Source: Fredinandcohnia onubensis
Lineage (GTDB): Bacteria > Bacillota > Bacilli > Bacillales > Bacillaceae_L
NCBI RefSeq assembly: GCF_002734285.1
Contig: NZ_NSEA01000011.1
Location: forward strand, 268,986-332,985
DNA: 64,000 bases
Reading direction: 5' to 3'
The number at the start of each line of letters is the position of its first letter. Positions within the stretch are counted from its first letter, which is position 1. Of this stretch, positions 17,302 through 26,676 are shown piece after piece. The position numbers and the translations under genes were made by a program. The notes below the pieces were generated by a model. The model searched no databases. It saw only the letters and a list, made by a program, of their open reading frames with translations, and was not told where the DNA came from.

Positions 17302-18720
17302 TTAAATTGTAGCTGTTTTATCTTTTACAACTTCGTAATTTTCTCCGTACTTTGCACGCTTAATAAATTGACCTGCTCCTAATTTTCCAACAAACTTCTT
17401 ATCACGGACAACAAATTCTCCTCTAGAAAGAACGGATACTGGTTCTCCGGTAAATTTCATTCCCTCAAATGCGCTGTAATCAACTGCCATATGGTGAGTC
17501 TCGGCCGAAATCGTCCGCTCAATATTCGGATCAAAAATGACAATATCAGCATCTGCACCGACTGCTATCGTGCCTTTCTTTGGATACAACCCAAACAGTT
17601 TTGCCACTCTAGTAGATGTTAGATCTACAAATTGATTAAGTGAAATTCGTCCCTTTTTTACACCTTCTGAGAATAAAACAGTTAATCGGTCCTCAATCAT
17701 TGGACCTCCATTAGGAATTTTAGAGAAGTCACCTAAACCAAGCTCTTTTTGTCCTTTAAAATCAAATGAACATTGATCTGATCCAAACGTTTGAAGTTGT
17801 CCTGTTTTCAATGCAGTCCACAACACCTCTTGGTTCCACTTTTCTCGTAGTGGAGGAGACCAAACGTACTTAGCTCCTTCAAAATCTGGCTTTTCTAAAT
17901 AGGTTTGATCAAGGACTAAATATTGAGGGCATGTTTCTCCCCATACATCAAATCCTTTTTCTCTTGCTGCTGTGATTGCTTTTACAGCATCTGCACAAGT
18001 AACATGAACAACATAAAGTTGAGAATTTGCAAGTCCTGCAAAGGTTGCAGCTCTTTCTGTAGCCTCCCCTTCGATTTCCTGTGGTCTTGTTAATGCATGA
18101 TAGATTGGATCTGTTTTTCCTTCACTTAATGCCTTTTTCACAAGATAGTCAATGACATCACCATTTTCAGCATGAACCATGACCAGTGCTCCTAAATCTT
18201 TTGCCACAACTAATGTTTTAAATAAAGTTTCATCATCTGCCTGAAGCACATTTTTGTATGCCATAAATACTTTAAAGGATGTGATTCCTTCATTTTCGAT
18301 CACGGATGGAAGCTCATTTAAGACAGCATCCGATACCTCTCCGATAGAGAGATGAAAGCCGTAATCAATAACTGCTTTCCCTTTTGACTTCTGATGCCAT
18401 GTTTGAATTGCATCTTTCAGAGGTTCTCCTTTATTCGATAAGCAAAAATCTATAACCGTCGTTGTTCCTCCAAAGGCAGCTGCAATTGTTCCGGTTTCAA
18501 AATCATCTTTAGAGACTGTTCCTCCGAACGGCATTTCTAGATGAGTATGCGGATCAATTCCGCCTGGAAAAACATAGCATCCATTTGCATCAACTACTTC
18601 TGCACCTTCAGTCGGAAGATTTTTCCCAATTTGACTTATGACACCGTTCTCCACAAGAATTTCTGCTTGATAAGTATCTGTTGCTGTTACAATTGTTCCA
18701 TTCTTGATCACTTTTTTCAT
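17302..18720 (-). CDS. hydA: Dihydropyrimidinase (D-hydantoinase)
   Basis: This 472-residue amidohydrolase opens dihydrouracil to N-carbamoyl-beta-alanine. Binuclear-metal motifs are present: GIDPHTHLEMPFGG (about 55-68), the carboxylated-lysine segment SFKVFMAYK (about 148-156), VHAENGD, VVHVTCADA and the metal Asp in FGSDQCSF (about 315). The family includes hydantoinases and phenylhydantoinases. The adjacent dihydropyrimidine dehydrogenase makes dihydropyrimidine the likely substrate. It starts 31 bp after preA. Confidence 0.92.
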   Translation of the reverse strand: MKKVIKNGTIVTATDTYQAEILVENGVISQIGKNLPTEGAEVVDANGCYVFPGGIDPHTHLEMPFGGTVSKDDFETGTIAAAFGGTTTVIDFCLSNKGEPLKDAIQTWHQKSKGKAVIDYGFHLSIGEVSDAVLNELPSVIENEGITSFKVFMAYKNVLQADDETLFKTLVVAKDLGALVMVHAENGDVIDYLVKKALSEGKTDPIYHALTRPQEIEGEATERAATFAGLANSQLYVVHVTCADAVKAITAAREKGFDVWGETCPQYLVLDQTYLEKPDFEGAKYVWSPPLREKWNQEVLWTALKTGQLQTFGSDQCSFDFKGQKELGLGDFSKIPNGGPMIEDRLTVLFSEGVKKGRISLNQFVDLTSTRVAKLFGLYPKKGTIAVGADADIVIFDPNIERTISAETHHMAVDYSAFEGMKFTGEPVSVLSRGEFVVRDKKFVGKLGAGQFIKRAKYGENYEVVKDKTATI

Positions 18721-18751
18721 CCAAAGTCCCCCTCAAAGAACGAAATCCCTT

Positions 18752-20035
18752 TTATTTTACAGAGTCAATTTTACAACTAACTGCACCAAGTGCCGCCTGA
18801 CGCTCATTCCATGTCATTGGAGGTAATCCACTTGGGACTTCAACCATATCAATCGCTCCATCAACAGGACATACAATCGAGCACAAATTACAACCGACAC
18901 AGTCTTCCTCTCTTACTTTTAAAATGTTGTAGCCATTTCCGTCCTTAAGCATGTCGATACATTGATGTGATGTATCTTCACATGCAATATGACATTTATT
19001 ACAGTTGATACAAACATCATTATTGATCCTCGCTACAATTTTATAGTTAAGGTCAAGGTCACCCCAGTCAGAATATCTAGGCACTGTTTTTCCAACGATA
19101 TCCATAACTGAAGCAATCCCTTTTTCATCCAGATAATTATCTAACCCTTCAATCATGTCCTCAACAATCCTAAAGCCGTGATGCATAGCAGCGGTACACA
19201 CCTGAACCCCTGATGCTCCCATCAACATATATTCAACTGCATCCTGCCATGTTGAAATTCCACCGATTCCTGATATTGGAATGTTGATATGTGGGCTTCT
19301 TGCACATTCAGCAACCATATTAAGAGCAATCGGCTTTACAGCTGGACCACAATATCCACCATGCGCACCTTTACCCCCGACATGTGGAATCGTATTCCAC
19401 GTGTCTAAATCAACTCCTGCTAAACTATTAATTGTATTAATCATACTAATGGCATCGGCTCCCCCTCTAGTAGCAGCCTCTGCGGTAGCTGTGATATCTG
19501 TAATATTTGGAGTAAGTTTCACAATAACCGGTGTTTGTGCAACTTCTTTTACCCAATAGGTTTGTTGTTCTACCAGTGAAGGTACCTGACCGGATGCAGA
19601 ACCCATCCCTCTTTCTGCCATACCATGTGGACATCCAAAATTGAGTTCTAGTCCATCTACACCTACATCTTCCACTCTCTTTACGATTTCATGCCACTTT
19701 TCTTGTTTTGGTTCAACCATTAGTGAGGCAATGATTGTATGATTGGGAAAGAGCTTTTTTGTTTCTTTAATTTCTTTTAGATTCACCTCTAATGGACGGT
19801 CTGAAATTAATTCAATATTGTTAAACCCTGCTACTCGTTGCCCATTAAAACTAACAGCTCCAAACCTGGAAGTGACATTTAAAATGGGGTCACCTAATGT
19901 TTTCCATACTGCTCCACCCCAGCCTGCATCAAATGCCCGTTGCACTTGGTATCCGGAATTTGTTGGAGGAGCAGAAGCCAACCAAAATGGATTAGGCGAT
20001 TCTATACCTGCTAAATTTATTCGTAAATCTGCCAT
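18752..20035 (-). CDS. preA: NAD-dependent dihydropyrimidine dehydrogenase, subunit PreA
   Basis: A 427-residue catalytic subunit that reduces uracil/thymine. The N-terminal ~310 residues form the FMN TIM barrel (LAGIESPNPFWLASAPPTN; FGCPHGMAERGMGSASGQV with the active-site loop). The C-terminus holds two [4Fe-4S] ferredoxin motifs, CINCNKCHIAC and CVGCNLCSIVCP. The arrangement is the same as E. coli PreA and the C-terminal half of mammalian DPD. It partners with PreT, encoded 30 bp upstream. Confidence 0.94.
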   Translation of the reverse strand: MADLRINLAGIESPNPFWLASAPPTNSGYQVQRAFDAGWGGAVWKTLGDPILNVTSRFGAVSFNGQRVAGFNNIELISDRPLEVNLKEIKETKKLFPNHTIIASLMVEPKQEKWHEIVKRVEDVGVDGLELNFGCPHGMAERGMGSASGQVPSLVEQQTYWVKEVAQTPVIVKLTPNITDITATAEAATRGGADAISMINTINSLAGVDLDTWNTIPHVGGKGAHGGYCGPAVKPIALNMVAECARSPHINIPISGIGGISTWQDAVEYMLMGASGVQVCTAAMHHGFRIVEDMIEGLDNYLDEKGIASVMDIVGKTVPRYSDWGDLDLNYKIVARINNDVCINCNKCHIACEDTSHQCIDMLKDGNGYNILKVREEDCVGCNLCSIVCPVDGAIDMVEVPSGLPPMTWNERQAALGAVSCKIDSVK

Positions 20036-20065
20036 AGATATGCCTCCTTTTGACCTTTTCGTTTT

Positions 20066-21436
20066 TTACACGATTTCGGAAACTGCACCAAACATGACCT
20101 TGTGAATCGCATATGCCGCATCCTTACCTTGCTGTGCGGCTGAAACAACCATTGCTTCTCCTTGACCCTTTCCAAAAATCACATCGCCACATGCAAAAAC
20201 CTTATTATTGGATGTTTGGAGGGTTTCTTGATTAATTTTCACAACTCCACCATCATGCTCAAGACCAAATTGTTCAATAAGCTCTATATATCTTGTTTGA
20301 CCAATGGCTTTAATGACCGCATCAACCTCTAAGATGAACTCAGAGCCCTCAATTGGTACAGGACGTCTCCGCCCATCTTTATCCGGCTCACCCAGCTCCA
20401 TTTTGATGCATTCGATTGCTTTAACACGTCCTTGTTCGTCACCAATAATTTTTTTAGGCGCTGTTAGCCATCTAAATTCAACACCATCCTGTTTGGCAAA
20501 TTCATATTCAAAATCATAGGCAGTCATTTCTTCAATCGTTCGTCTATAGAGGATTTTTACATTTTCCGCTCCCAATCGGACTGAACATGTGGCTCCATCA
20601 ATTGCTGTATTTCCTGCACCAATCACTACAACCTTCTTACCTAAGAAGCGGTCTGAAATTGGCTTTGTTTTTGTTTCTTTTACAAAATCGATTGCGTCAT
20701 AAACTCCATCCAATTCCTCACCATCAATACCAAGAGAAGGCACCTTTGACATACCAATTGCTAGAATGACAGCATCAAAGTTATTAAGAATTTCATCTAC
20801 AGAAATATCCTTTCCAACTCTAGTATTGGTTCGGATTTTTACATCTAAGCTTTCTACCTGCTTAACCTCCCAGAATGATATATTCTGTGGAAGTCTAAAT
20901 GAGACAATTCCGTAAGTGTTTAAGCCTCCAGCTTTTTCCGCTGCCTCAAAAATAGTAACATCATAGCCGAGTAAACCAAGTTCTCTTGCTGCCGAAAGTC
21001 CAGCAGGCCCACCCCCAACAATCGCAACTGATTTTCCATTTTTCTTACCTGGTTCGAAAAGTACTTGTTCATTTCGTATGGCCCAGTCTGTTGCATATCT
21101 TTGTAAATTACCAATCATGATAGGTTTTGTGGAATGATTTAAAACACAGGCACCCTCACAAAGTTCCTCTGTTGGGCAAACCCGAGCACAGCTAGCTCCG
21201 ATAGGATTGGATTTCATAATGGTTTTTGCTGATCCTTTTACGTTTCCAGAAGCAATTTTTTTGATAAAGGTAGGGATGTCAATACCGGTAGGGCAGGCAG
21301 TAATGCAAGGGGCGTCATAGCAATAAAGGCAACGATTCGATTCTTCAATAGCTTCGCGGTTAGTTAATCCAGGGTTCACTTCATTGAAATTCATTTTTAA
21401 ATCCTGATATGAAATTCTAGTGTTTGAAAGACTCAT
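20066..21436 (-). CDS. preT: NAD-dependent dihydropyrimidine dehydrogenase, subunit PreT
   Basis: A GltD-like subunit of about 456 residues that passes NADH electrons to PreA. The N-terminus has clustered Cys for Fe-S centres (CLYCYDAPCITACPTG; CARVCPTEELCEGAC). These are followed by an FAD Rossmann motif (AIVGGGPAGLSAAREL) and an NAD(P) motif (VVVIGAGNTAIDGA). I start at the ATG at 21434-21436, which has AAAGGAGGT 6-7 nt upstream, and not at the longer open frame. It is the first gene of the cluster and lies behind a cre-overlapped promoter. Confidence 0.93.
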   Translation of the reverse strand: MSLSNTRISYQDLKMNFNEVNPGLTNREAIEESNRCLYCYDAPCITACPTGIDIPTFIKKIASGNVKGSAKTIMKSNPIGASCARVCPTEELCEGACVLNHSTKPIMIGNLQRYATDWAIRNEQVLFEPGKKNGKSVAIVGGGPAGLSAARELGLLGYDVTIFEAAEKAGGLNTYGIVSFRLPQNISFWEVKQVESLDVKIRTNTRVGKDISVDEILNNFDAVILAIGMSKVPSLGIDGEELDGVYDAIDFVKETKTKPISDRFLGKKVVVIGAGNTAIDGATCSVRLGAENVKILYRRTIEEMTAYDFEYEFAKQDGVEFRWLTAPKKIIGDEQGRVKAIECIKMELGEPDKDGRRRPVPIEGSEFILEVDAVIKAIGQTRYIELIEQFGLEHDGGVVKINQETLQTSNNKVFACGDVIFGKGQGEAMVVSAAQQGKDAAYAIHKVMFGAVSEIV

Positions 21437-21496
21437 AGATTTACCTCCTTTATATAGTGGAAGTTGCAATATCATAAGGCCACAACATTGCAACTA

Positions 21497-21526
21497 TATA
21501 AACCTACAAATAGAAAGCGTTTTCAA
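21497..21526 (-). promoter_or_regulatory. Promoter of the preTA-hydA-uraA operon
   Basis: On the minus strand, TTGAAA (21521-21526) and TTTATA (21497-21502) are separated by 18 bp, a sigma-A type arrangement about 60 bp before the preT start codon. The -35 element falls inside the cre site. Confidence 0.55.
21512..21525 (-). promoter_or_regulatory. cre (CcpA) site over the preT promoter
   Basis: Minus-strand TGAAAACGCTTTCT matches the cre consensus TGWAARCGYTWNCW at all 14 positions and overlaps the putative -35 box. This placement predicts repression by CcpA when preferred sugars are available. Apart from this and the downstream terminator, the ~245 bp between here and maa show nothing I can name. 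Confidence 0.75.
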
Positions 21527-21682
21527 TTAATATTAGTATTAACTACTCTTTTTTATGACTAAGCAGGAGCAGTTGTCCGAAAAATATGAACTTTATGTCT
21601 ATTTTACTTATTAACTAGTACGATTGCATTATACAGAGTGTTAAAAGATAAAAGCTGTTTTCTACTCATAATGTAAAAGACC

Positions 21683-21741
21683 AAAAAAAAAGAGCGAGAG
21701 ATTTAAGCCACAATGAATAGTAGCTTTTTAACCTCCGCTCT
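21683..21741 (-). terminator. Terminator after maa
   Basis: AGAGCGAGAGATTTAAGC (21691-21708) pairs imperfectly with GCTTTTTAACCTCCGCTCT (21723-21741); on the minus strand eight T residues follow. It lies just after the acetyltransferase stop. Confidence 0.7.
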
Positions 21742-21751
21742 GTTTAATCTC

Positions 21752-22312
21752 TTATACATGAATCTCTTTGATAATCTTCGCTGGATTCCCTCCAACAACA
21801 ACATTATCAGGGATATCTTTCGTGACAACCGCCCCGGAAGCGATGACAACATTATGACCGATCTTCACTCCAGGATTGATGATGGCTCTTCCACCAATCC
21901 AGACATTGTCCCCAATCGTTACAGGCTTACCGAACTCTCCAGCGGTGACTCTTTCAACTGGATGTAACGGGTGAGTTGCAGTATAAATGTGAACACCTGG
22001 TGCGATGAAGCAACTATCACCGATCTGAATTTCACATACATCTAAAAACACACAATCAAAATTCGCATAAAAGTTTTCGCCAACATGGATGTTGTACCCA
22101 TAATCACAGCGAAATGTAGGCTCAACATAAAGATTCTTCCCAGTGCTACCAAAAAGCTCCTTTAGGAGTCTCTCACGTACTTCATCGTCCGTTTCAATCG
22201 TTTGATTGTATAGTCTTGTTAGTCGTCTAGCATTAATTCTTTCTTTTACTAACTCAGGGTCTGCGGCATTATACAGCTCACCATCTACCATTTTTTGTTT
22301 TTCTGTCTTCAT
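21752..22312 (-). CDS. maa: Maltose/sugar O-acetyltransferase
   Basis: An 186-residue left-handed beta-helix acetyltransferase of the LacA/Maa group. It has the N-terminal Mac domain ([19 protein letters not shown]) and hexapeptide repeats through the C-terminus ([40 protein letters not shown]). The catalytic His is in YTATHPLHP. It transfers acetyl from acetyl-CoA to sugars such as maltose. I use the ATG at 22310-22312, because the longer GTG start overlaps the TAGGTG ribosome binding site. It lies 12 bp after the upstream hypothetical gene. Confidence 0.88.
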   Translation of the reverse strand: MKTEKQKMVDGELYNAADPELVKERINARRLTRLYNQTIETDDEVRERLLKELFGSTGKNLYVEPTFRCDYGYNIHVGENFYANFDCVFLDVCEIQIGDSCFIAPGVHIYTATHPLHPVERVTAGEFGKPVTIGDNVWIGGRAIINPGVKIGHNVVIASGAVVTKDIPDNVVVGGNPAKIIKEIHV

Positions 22313-22324
22313 TACAATGTACAC

Positions 22325-22684
22325 CTACTTAAAATCTGAATCCTTGTAGATCAATTTATTTACTTTTAAATTATAATCATTTATAAATTCATTCTGAAAC
22401 GATTCCCACTCACCTAGGGAATCATAATATTTAGCCATCGTATTCTTCTTGCCTACCTTTTTTCCTCTTACCATAAATTCCTTCGGAGCATAGTAATGAA
22501 CATCTCCATTTTTTTTCAGCTTGATTGGAATGATAACGGAAAAATCAATACCCATTTTTTTATCACGTACAACCATCTTCTTGGTAACATTGTTATCTGT
22601 CCTGTCAATCACTTGTGTCAAACAGTAGGCACGCTCATTTTCGAATGAAATTTTGTTAACTCCGTTACGTTTTACGGTAGTCAT
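22325..22684 (-). CDS. Conserved-looking hypothetical protein
   Basis: A 119-residue basic soluble protein (many Lys, e.g. VRGKKVGKKNTMAKYY) with no recognisable motif, signal or membrane segment. TTAGGAGGACGG precedes the ATG. It is co-directional and almost contiguous with maa, so both are probably on one transcript. Function unknown. Confidence 0.6.
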   Translation of the reverse strand: MTTVKRNGVNKISFENERAYCLTQVIDRTDNNVTKKMVVRDKKMGIDFSVIIPIKLKKNGDVHYYAPKEFMVRGKKVGKKNTMAKYYDSLGEWESFQNEFINDYNLKVNKLIYKDSDFK

Positions 22685-22780
22685 TTATCCGTCCTCCTAA
22701 GGTAAGTACTTCCTTAATCATAACACATTCATCATATAAAGTTAATTTTTGGAAATGTAGACGAATGTGGCAAAAATAAA

Positions 22781-22809
22781 AAGGAAGAAATCGATTTGAT
22801 TTCTTCCCT
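22781..22809 (-). terminator. Terminator after the DUF5667-like gene
   Basis: GGAAGAAATC (22783-22792) pairs with GATTTCTTCC (22798-22807), extended by AAGG/CCTT; the minus strand continues TTTTTA. Confidence 0.75.
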
Positions 22810-22831
22810 TGAATAAATTATCCGTTAGATA

Positions 22832-24094
22832 TTAGTTTTGTCCGTTTCCGTTTTTACCTTGGCTGTTACCATTGCCTTGACCTTTACCGTTGTTCTCTTT
22901 GTTTTGGCCATTGTTTTTGTTTGCATGATTATTTTGCTTTTGTTCTTTTGCTTGTTGTTGTTTTTCAGTCTTTTTAACTTGTGCTTGTTGTTTCTTCTCT
23001 TGTGCCTTTTCTAGAGCTTGATCACGCTTTTCGTTTACTTTTACTTGTTTCTTTTCTACTACAGGAGCAGCAACCACTGGTTGTACTTCTGTTTCAGTTG
23101 TTTCTTCCACTACTGGCTCAACCGCTACATCTTCAACTACTACTTCTTCCCCAACAACTGGTTCTTTGGCTTCTTCTGCATGCTTAGCTGCAAACTTTTC
23201 TGCCTTTTTCTCAAGTTTTGCAAGCTTCTTGTCTAATTTTGCAAATGATTTTTGAATATTTTTCATTAACGCTTTTTGAGCAGTTGGATTTTTCACATTT
23301 GCTAGTGCTGCAGCTAATGCGTCAATGTTATTTGCAAGCTTCACTTCAACTTCTGTTCCTTCTGAATCAACAGCAGCGTCCTCTTCTACAACTGCATCTT
23401 CTTTAACAACTTCCTCATCTGTTGCTGCTTCTTCAACAGCATCTTCTTCTGTTGCTTCTGTTTCTTCGTTAGCAACCTCTTCAGAATCTGTTAGAGTTTC
23501 AGTTGCAGCTTCTTGAGTTTCAATTGCTTTTTGAAGCAACTCTTCAGCTTCTTCTGTTTTACCTTCAGCTATTAAAGCATTTGCTTCTGCGATACGCTCT
23601 GCCGCAAAATCAGCTAAAAGTTTTGCTTCTTTATAATCATCAACAGTTACTGCAAGACGTACTTTTTCAATCATTTGTTTTACAAAATAAAAGAAATCTC
23701 CAGGTACTAAAGAAGGTGCTTCTTCCGCTTGAACTTCCTCTTCAGTTGCCTCATCTTCAGCAATTACTTCATTCTCTTCTGATTCAACTTCTTCAGTATT
23801 TTCTTCCTCTGTTACTTCTTCACCTTCGCTTACTTCCTCAGTAGCCTCTTCATCTGTCTTTTCTTCGCCTTCGACTACTTCCTCAGTAGCTTCTTCACCA
23901 ACGTTTTCTTCTACAACTTCTTCTACAGATGTCCCGTAGTTTACAGGAATTTGTTCAACTGTTTCTTCCGTAACAACTGTATCTTGCTCAGTGCCTTCCT
24001 CGTTTGCAAAAGCGGCTGGTGTTGCTAATGATAAAATAAGTGCTGATGCTACTGTTCCGCTTACAATAGACTTTTTGAAATTGCGTTTCGACAT
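22832..24094 (-). CDS. Exported Glu-rich protein with DUF5667-like domain
   Basis: The 420-residue protein has a signal peptide ([20 protein letters not shown] then AAFA). It continues with a Glu/Val/Thr-rich low-complexity segment (about 32-128) and a helical segment ([19 protein letters not shown] through [10 protein letters not shown], about 133-195) resembling DUF5667. A second acidic linker and helical repeats follow. The C-terminus is Lys/Gln then Asn/Gly-rich (ending GKNGNGQN) and basic. The polar sandwich of acidic and basic regions suggests a cell-surface protein held by charge, but no anchor motif is seen. Many antisense frames look open because of codon bias in GAA/GAAG runs. Confidence 0.75.
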   Translation of the reverse strand: MSKRNFKKSIVSGTVASALILSLATPAAFANEEGTEQDTVVTEETVEQIPVNYGTSVEEVVEENVGEEATEEVVEGEEKTDEEATEEVSEGEEVTEEENTEEVESEENEVIAEDEATEEEVQAEEAPSLVPGDFFYFVKQMIEKVRLAVTVDDYKEAKLLADFAAERIAEANALIAEGKTEEAEELLQKAIETQEAATETLTDSEEVANEETEATEEDAVEEAATDEEVVKEDAVVEEDAAVDSEGTEVEVKLANNIDALAAALANVKNPTAQKALMKNIQKSFAKLDKKLAKLEKKAEKFAAKHAEEAKEPVVGEEVVVEDVAVEPVVEETTETEVQPVVAAPVVEKKQVKVNEKRDQALEKAQEKKQQAQVKKTEKQQQAKEQKQNNHANKNNGQNKENNGKGQGNGNSQGKNGNGQN

Positions 24095-24222
24095 TTATGA
24101 GTTCCCCCTATTTATAAAATACGATAAAAGCATTCGACGAAAGCTGACAGATATATGTCCGTTTATTACTAAAAAAAGAATATATGATTCATAAGTCTAA
24201 TGAAATGCTAAAAAATTGCCAA

Positions 24223-24251
24223 AAGACCTAGTGCGATTGGCACTAGGTCTT
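24223..24251 (-). terminator. Terminator after mnmH
   Basis: A perfect 12-bp stem AAGACCTAGTGC (24223-24234)/GCACTAGGTCTT (24240-24251) with a 5-nt loop; TTTT follows on the minus strand. Confidence 0.8.
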
Positions 24252-24260
24252 AGTTACTTG

Positions 24261-25325
24261 TTAGGACTTTGTTGGTGACTTCAACATTTTTTCTGTAATA
24301 AACTCTTCAATCAATTGGGTGGCTTCTTTTACATTTTTCACATGCAGTACTTTGCTTCTGTCCTCTGCAATTTGTTCTGCTGTGTAGTGATACCTTGGAT
24401 CATAATAATATTCTAATAGTAATTTCACGGCTGAGTGATAGTCTCCCGATTCAAGATCTTTTTCAATTTGGGCTGCAATTGGGGTATGGATTCTCTTTTT
24501 AATTCGTTGGAAGGCAGCCATACAATCGTTTGGAAACTCCCACGGACGGTAATCTTCTAAAATGTTTAACACGCGCTCTTCCATCGGCAAGTCTACAAAA
24601 ATATGGTATCCTTCTTCCTTCAATGTTAGTACAAATTCCGGTACCGTTGCTCGGCCAACACGCTTACTTTCAGCCTCCAATAAGACATAAGGAGAATCTT
24701 TTATCTGAAGCACACGTTCCACCAACAGTAAGTCAAATACCTTTTGATTATGTGGCTTTTTCCCAATCATCCCAAAAACCGATCCACGATGATTTGCCAT
24801 TCCTTCTAAATCAAGAACCGGATATCCTTTATTCTCAAGCTCGTTTAGAATTTTTGTTTTCCCGGAGCCTGTGTATCCATTAATGACCAAGGCCATTGGT
24901 TTAAAATCAGTCGCAAGCTCTTCTAATTTCTCAACAACCCATTCTCGATACCCACGGATTCCTCCAATTAGTCGTTTTGCATTAATTCCCATTAAATCAA
25001 TCAGGGTTGCTGATGTCTTACTACGCATCCCTCCGCGCCAACAATAAACAACCTTTTCATCCTCAGGGAGTTTCGAAAACTCTTTTATAAAATTGGGAAG
25101 TTTGGCAGAAACAATTTCAAGTCCTTTTTCCTTTGCCGCATCTGGACTAATTTGTTTATAAACGGTTCCAATTTCTGCACGTTCTTCATCCGTAAAGATG
25201 GGGATATTTACACTACCAGGTATATTAGATTCAGCAAATTCAGAAGGGGAACGCACATCAACAATGGCGATCGGTGTCTCCTTCTGTAATTCCCGTAATT
25301 CGTCCACAGATATATCTTGAAACAT
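24261..25325 (-). CDS. mnmH: tRNA 2-selenouridine synthase (SelU/MnmH)
   Basis: This 354-residue protein replaces sulfur by selenium in 2-thiouridine at the tRNA wobble position, via a geranylated intermediate. It has an N-terminal rhodanese domain with DVRSPSEF and the reactive Cys 95 in VVYCWRGGMRS. A P-loop domain with GYTGSGKT (150-157) follows. Length and domain order match the family. The pathway also needs selenophosphate synthetase (SelD), which is not in this window. Confidence 0.9.
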   Translation of the reverse strand: MFQDISVDELRELQKETPIAIVDVRSPSEFAESNIPGSVNIPIFTDEERAEIGTVYKQISPDAAKEKGLEIVSAKLPNFIKEFSKLPEDEKVVYCWRGGMRSKTSATLIDLMGINAKRLIGGIRGYREWVVEKLEELATDFKPMALVINGYTGSGKTKILNELENKGYPVLDLEGMANHRGSVFGMIGKKPHNQKVFDLLLVERVLQIKDSPYVLLEAESKRVGRATVPEFVLTLKEEGYHIFVDLPMEERVLNILEDYRPWEFPNDCMAAFQRIKKRIHTPIAAQIEKDLESGDYHSAVKLLLEYYYDPRYHYTAEQIAEDRSKVLHVKNVKEATQLIEEFITEKMLKSPTKS

Positions 25326-25481
25326 CTATTTTCTTCCCTTCCAAAGTGTCTATCTACACTATTTCCACATTCTCTCTCTCCTATTATAAATCAGAAAAAC
25401 TACTTTAGCTTAAAAGATGCAATTACATTAATTTTTTGAAATGATAGAATGAATATAATGATTGATGTCGGAGGAGTCTTT

Positions 25482-26585
25482 ATGCTTATACCATCCCTTG
25501 CAAAAAAAATTATAAAAGAAGTACGTAGATTAATTGATGAGGATATTATTATCGTAGATGTTTCGGGAACGATTATTGCAAGTACTGATCCAAGTCGAAT
25601 CGGAAGTTTTCACGAAGGTGCCCTCCATTCAAGTAGGGATCAAAAGAAAATGATCATCACAAACGATATGGAAAATCACTTAAAAGGGGTAAAGGCAGGC
25701 ATCAATTTACCGGTTTTTTACCAGCACAAAGTTGTTGGGGTTATTGGTATTACTGGAAACCCTGAAAAAGTATCTGCTTACGGAGAACTTTTGAAAAAAA
25801 TGACGGAGCTTTTAATTCAAGAGAGCTACTATGCTGAGCAAATGGAATTAGAGTCTCGTGCACTTGAAACCTTTGTTTTTGATTGGCTTCAAACGAAGGA
25901 AGAATCTGAAGAATTTTTGAAGCGTGCCGAGCATCTAAGTATCGATACTGAAATTAAACGTCAAGTTGTCATCGGTTCTATTAAAAGTAACACAGAAATT
26001 CCTCTTCGAAATATATGTAATCGGCTACAGCAAAGCTCATTTTTAAATGAAAAAGAAATTCTAGTCAGATGGGGCAATGAACGATTCCTTCTCCTGTTAA
26101 ATGAACGCACAAAAGAACAAATACATAAAATACTCCGAAGCATAAAAAGGAAATTAGAAGCTATCTTCTCTGTGCAAGTATCGTTCGGGGTGGGAAGTGA
26201 GGATTTTTTTATCAAGAAATCATTTGATGAAGCCAATCGCGCCCTTCAGGTAGCTAAACGGACTAACTCCATCCAATTTGATGATGACTTAAAATTGGAG
26301 ATGCTCGTTCATGAAACCAGTGGCAAGGTGCAAACGGAATTCGTTACGCGTACAATCTTTAAACTTCTGAATGACCCTGATTTATTGAAAACCTTACTTG
26401 AATTTATTAAACAAAATCAATCCGTCAAAGAAACGGCGGATTCGCTTCATATTCATGTTAATACATTATCCTACCGTTTTAACAAAATCGAAGAAGTTAC
26501 CGGTCTACACCCTCGAAACTTCGCGGATTTAGTGGCACTTTACCTAGGCATTTTATTTTTGGATGATTCTATAAAATTTACCTGA
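25482..26585 (+). CDS. CdaR-family transcriptional regulator
   Basis: A regulator of about 367 residues with an N-terminal sugar-diacid recognition domain (ASTDPSRIGSFHEGA; LPVFYQHKVVGVIGITG). A middle GGDEF-like region and a C-terminal PucR/CdaR helix-turn-helix (KETADSLHIHVNTLSYRFNK) follow. I start at the ATG 25482 behind CGGAGGAG; a longer frame to 25449 has no ribosome binding site. It precedes glcD-glcF in the same direction, as ysfB precedes glcD/glcF in B. subtilis. It is therefore likely the regulator of glycolate use, separated from glcD by a terminator. Confidence 0.88.
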   Translation: MLIPSLAKKIIKEVRRLIDEDIIIVDVSGTIIASTDPSRIGSFHEGALHSSRDQKKMIITNDMENHLKGVKAGINLPVFYQHKVVGVIGITGNPEKVSAYGELLKKMTELLIQESYYAEQMELESRALETFVFDWLQTKEESEEFLKRAEHLSIDTEIKRQVVIGSIKSNTEIPLRNICNRLQQSSFLNEKEILVRWGNERFLLLLNERTKEQIHKILRSIKRKLEAIFSVQVSFGVGSEDFFIKKSFDEANRALQVAKRTNSIQFDDDLKLEMLVHETSGKVQTEFVTRTIFKLLNDPDLLKTLLEFIKQNQSVKETADSLHIHVNTLSYRFNKIEEVTGLHPRNFADLVALYLGILFLDDSIKFT

Positions 26586-26616
26586 TAAATTCAAAAAGAT
26601 TTGTAGCTTTCTACAT

Positions 26617-26639
26617 AGCGGAACTATCCGCTTTTTTTT
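26617..26639 (+). terminator. Terminator between cdaR-type gene and glcD
   Basis: AGCGGA (26617-26622)/TCCGCT (26627-26632) with a 4-nt loop, followed by seven T. A smaller hairpin, TGTAG-cttt-CTACA, sits just before it. Confidence 0.7.
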
Positions 26640-26676
26640 ATGCTTATAGATAAGAAGATATTTTGGAGGCGTTCTC

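Noticed and set aside
8157..21436. Purine (allantoin) degradation cluster
   Set aside because: The PucR-type regulator and M20 amidohydrolase could suggest it, but PreT/PreA, dihydropyrimidinase and the uracil-type permease point to pyrimidines, and no uricase, allantoinase or xanthine dehydrogenase genes are present.
22981..23844. Several Leu- or Ser-rich ORFs on the plus strand
   Set aside because: These are shadows of the GAA/GAAG-rich acidic gene on the minus strand.
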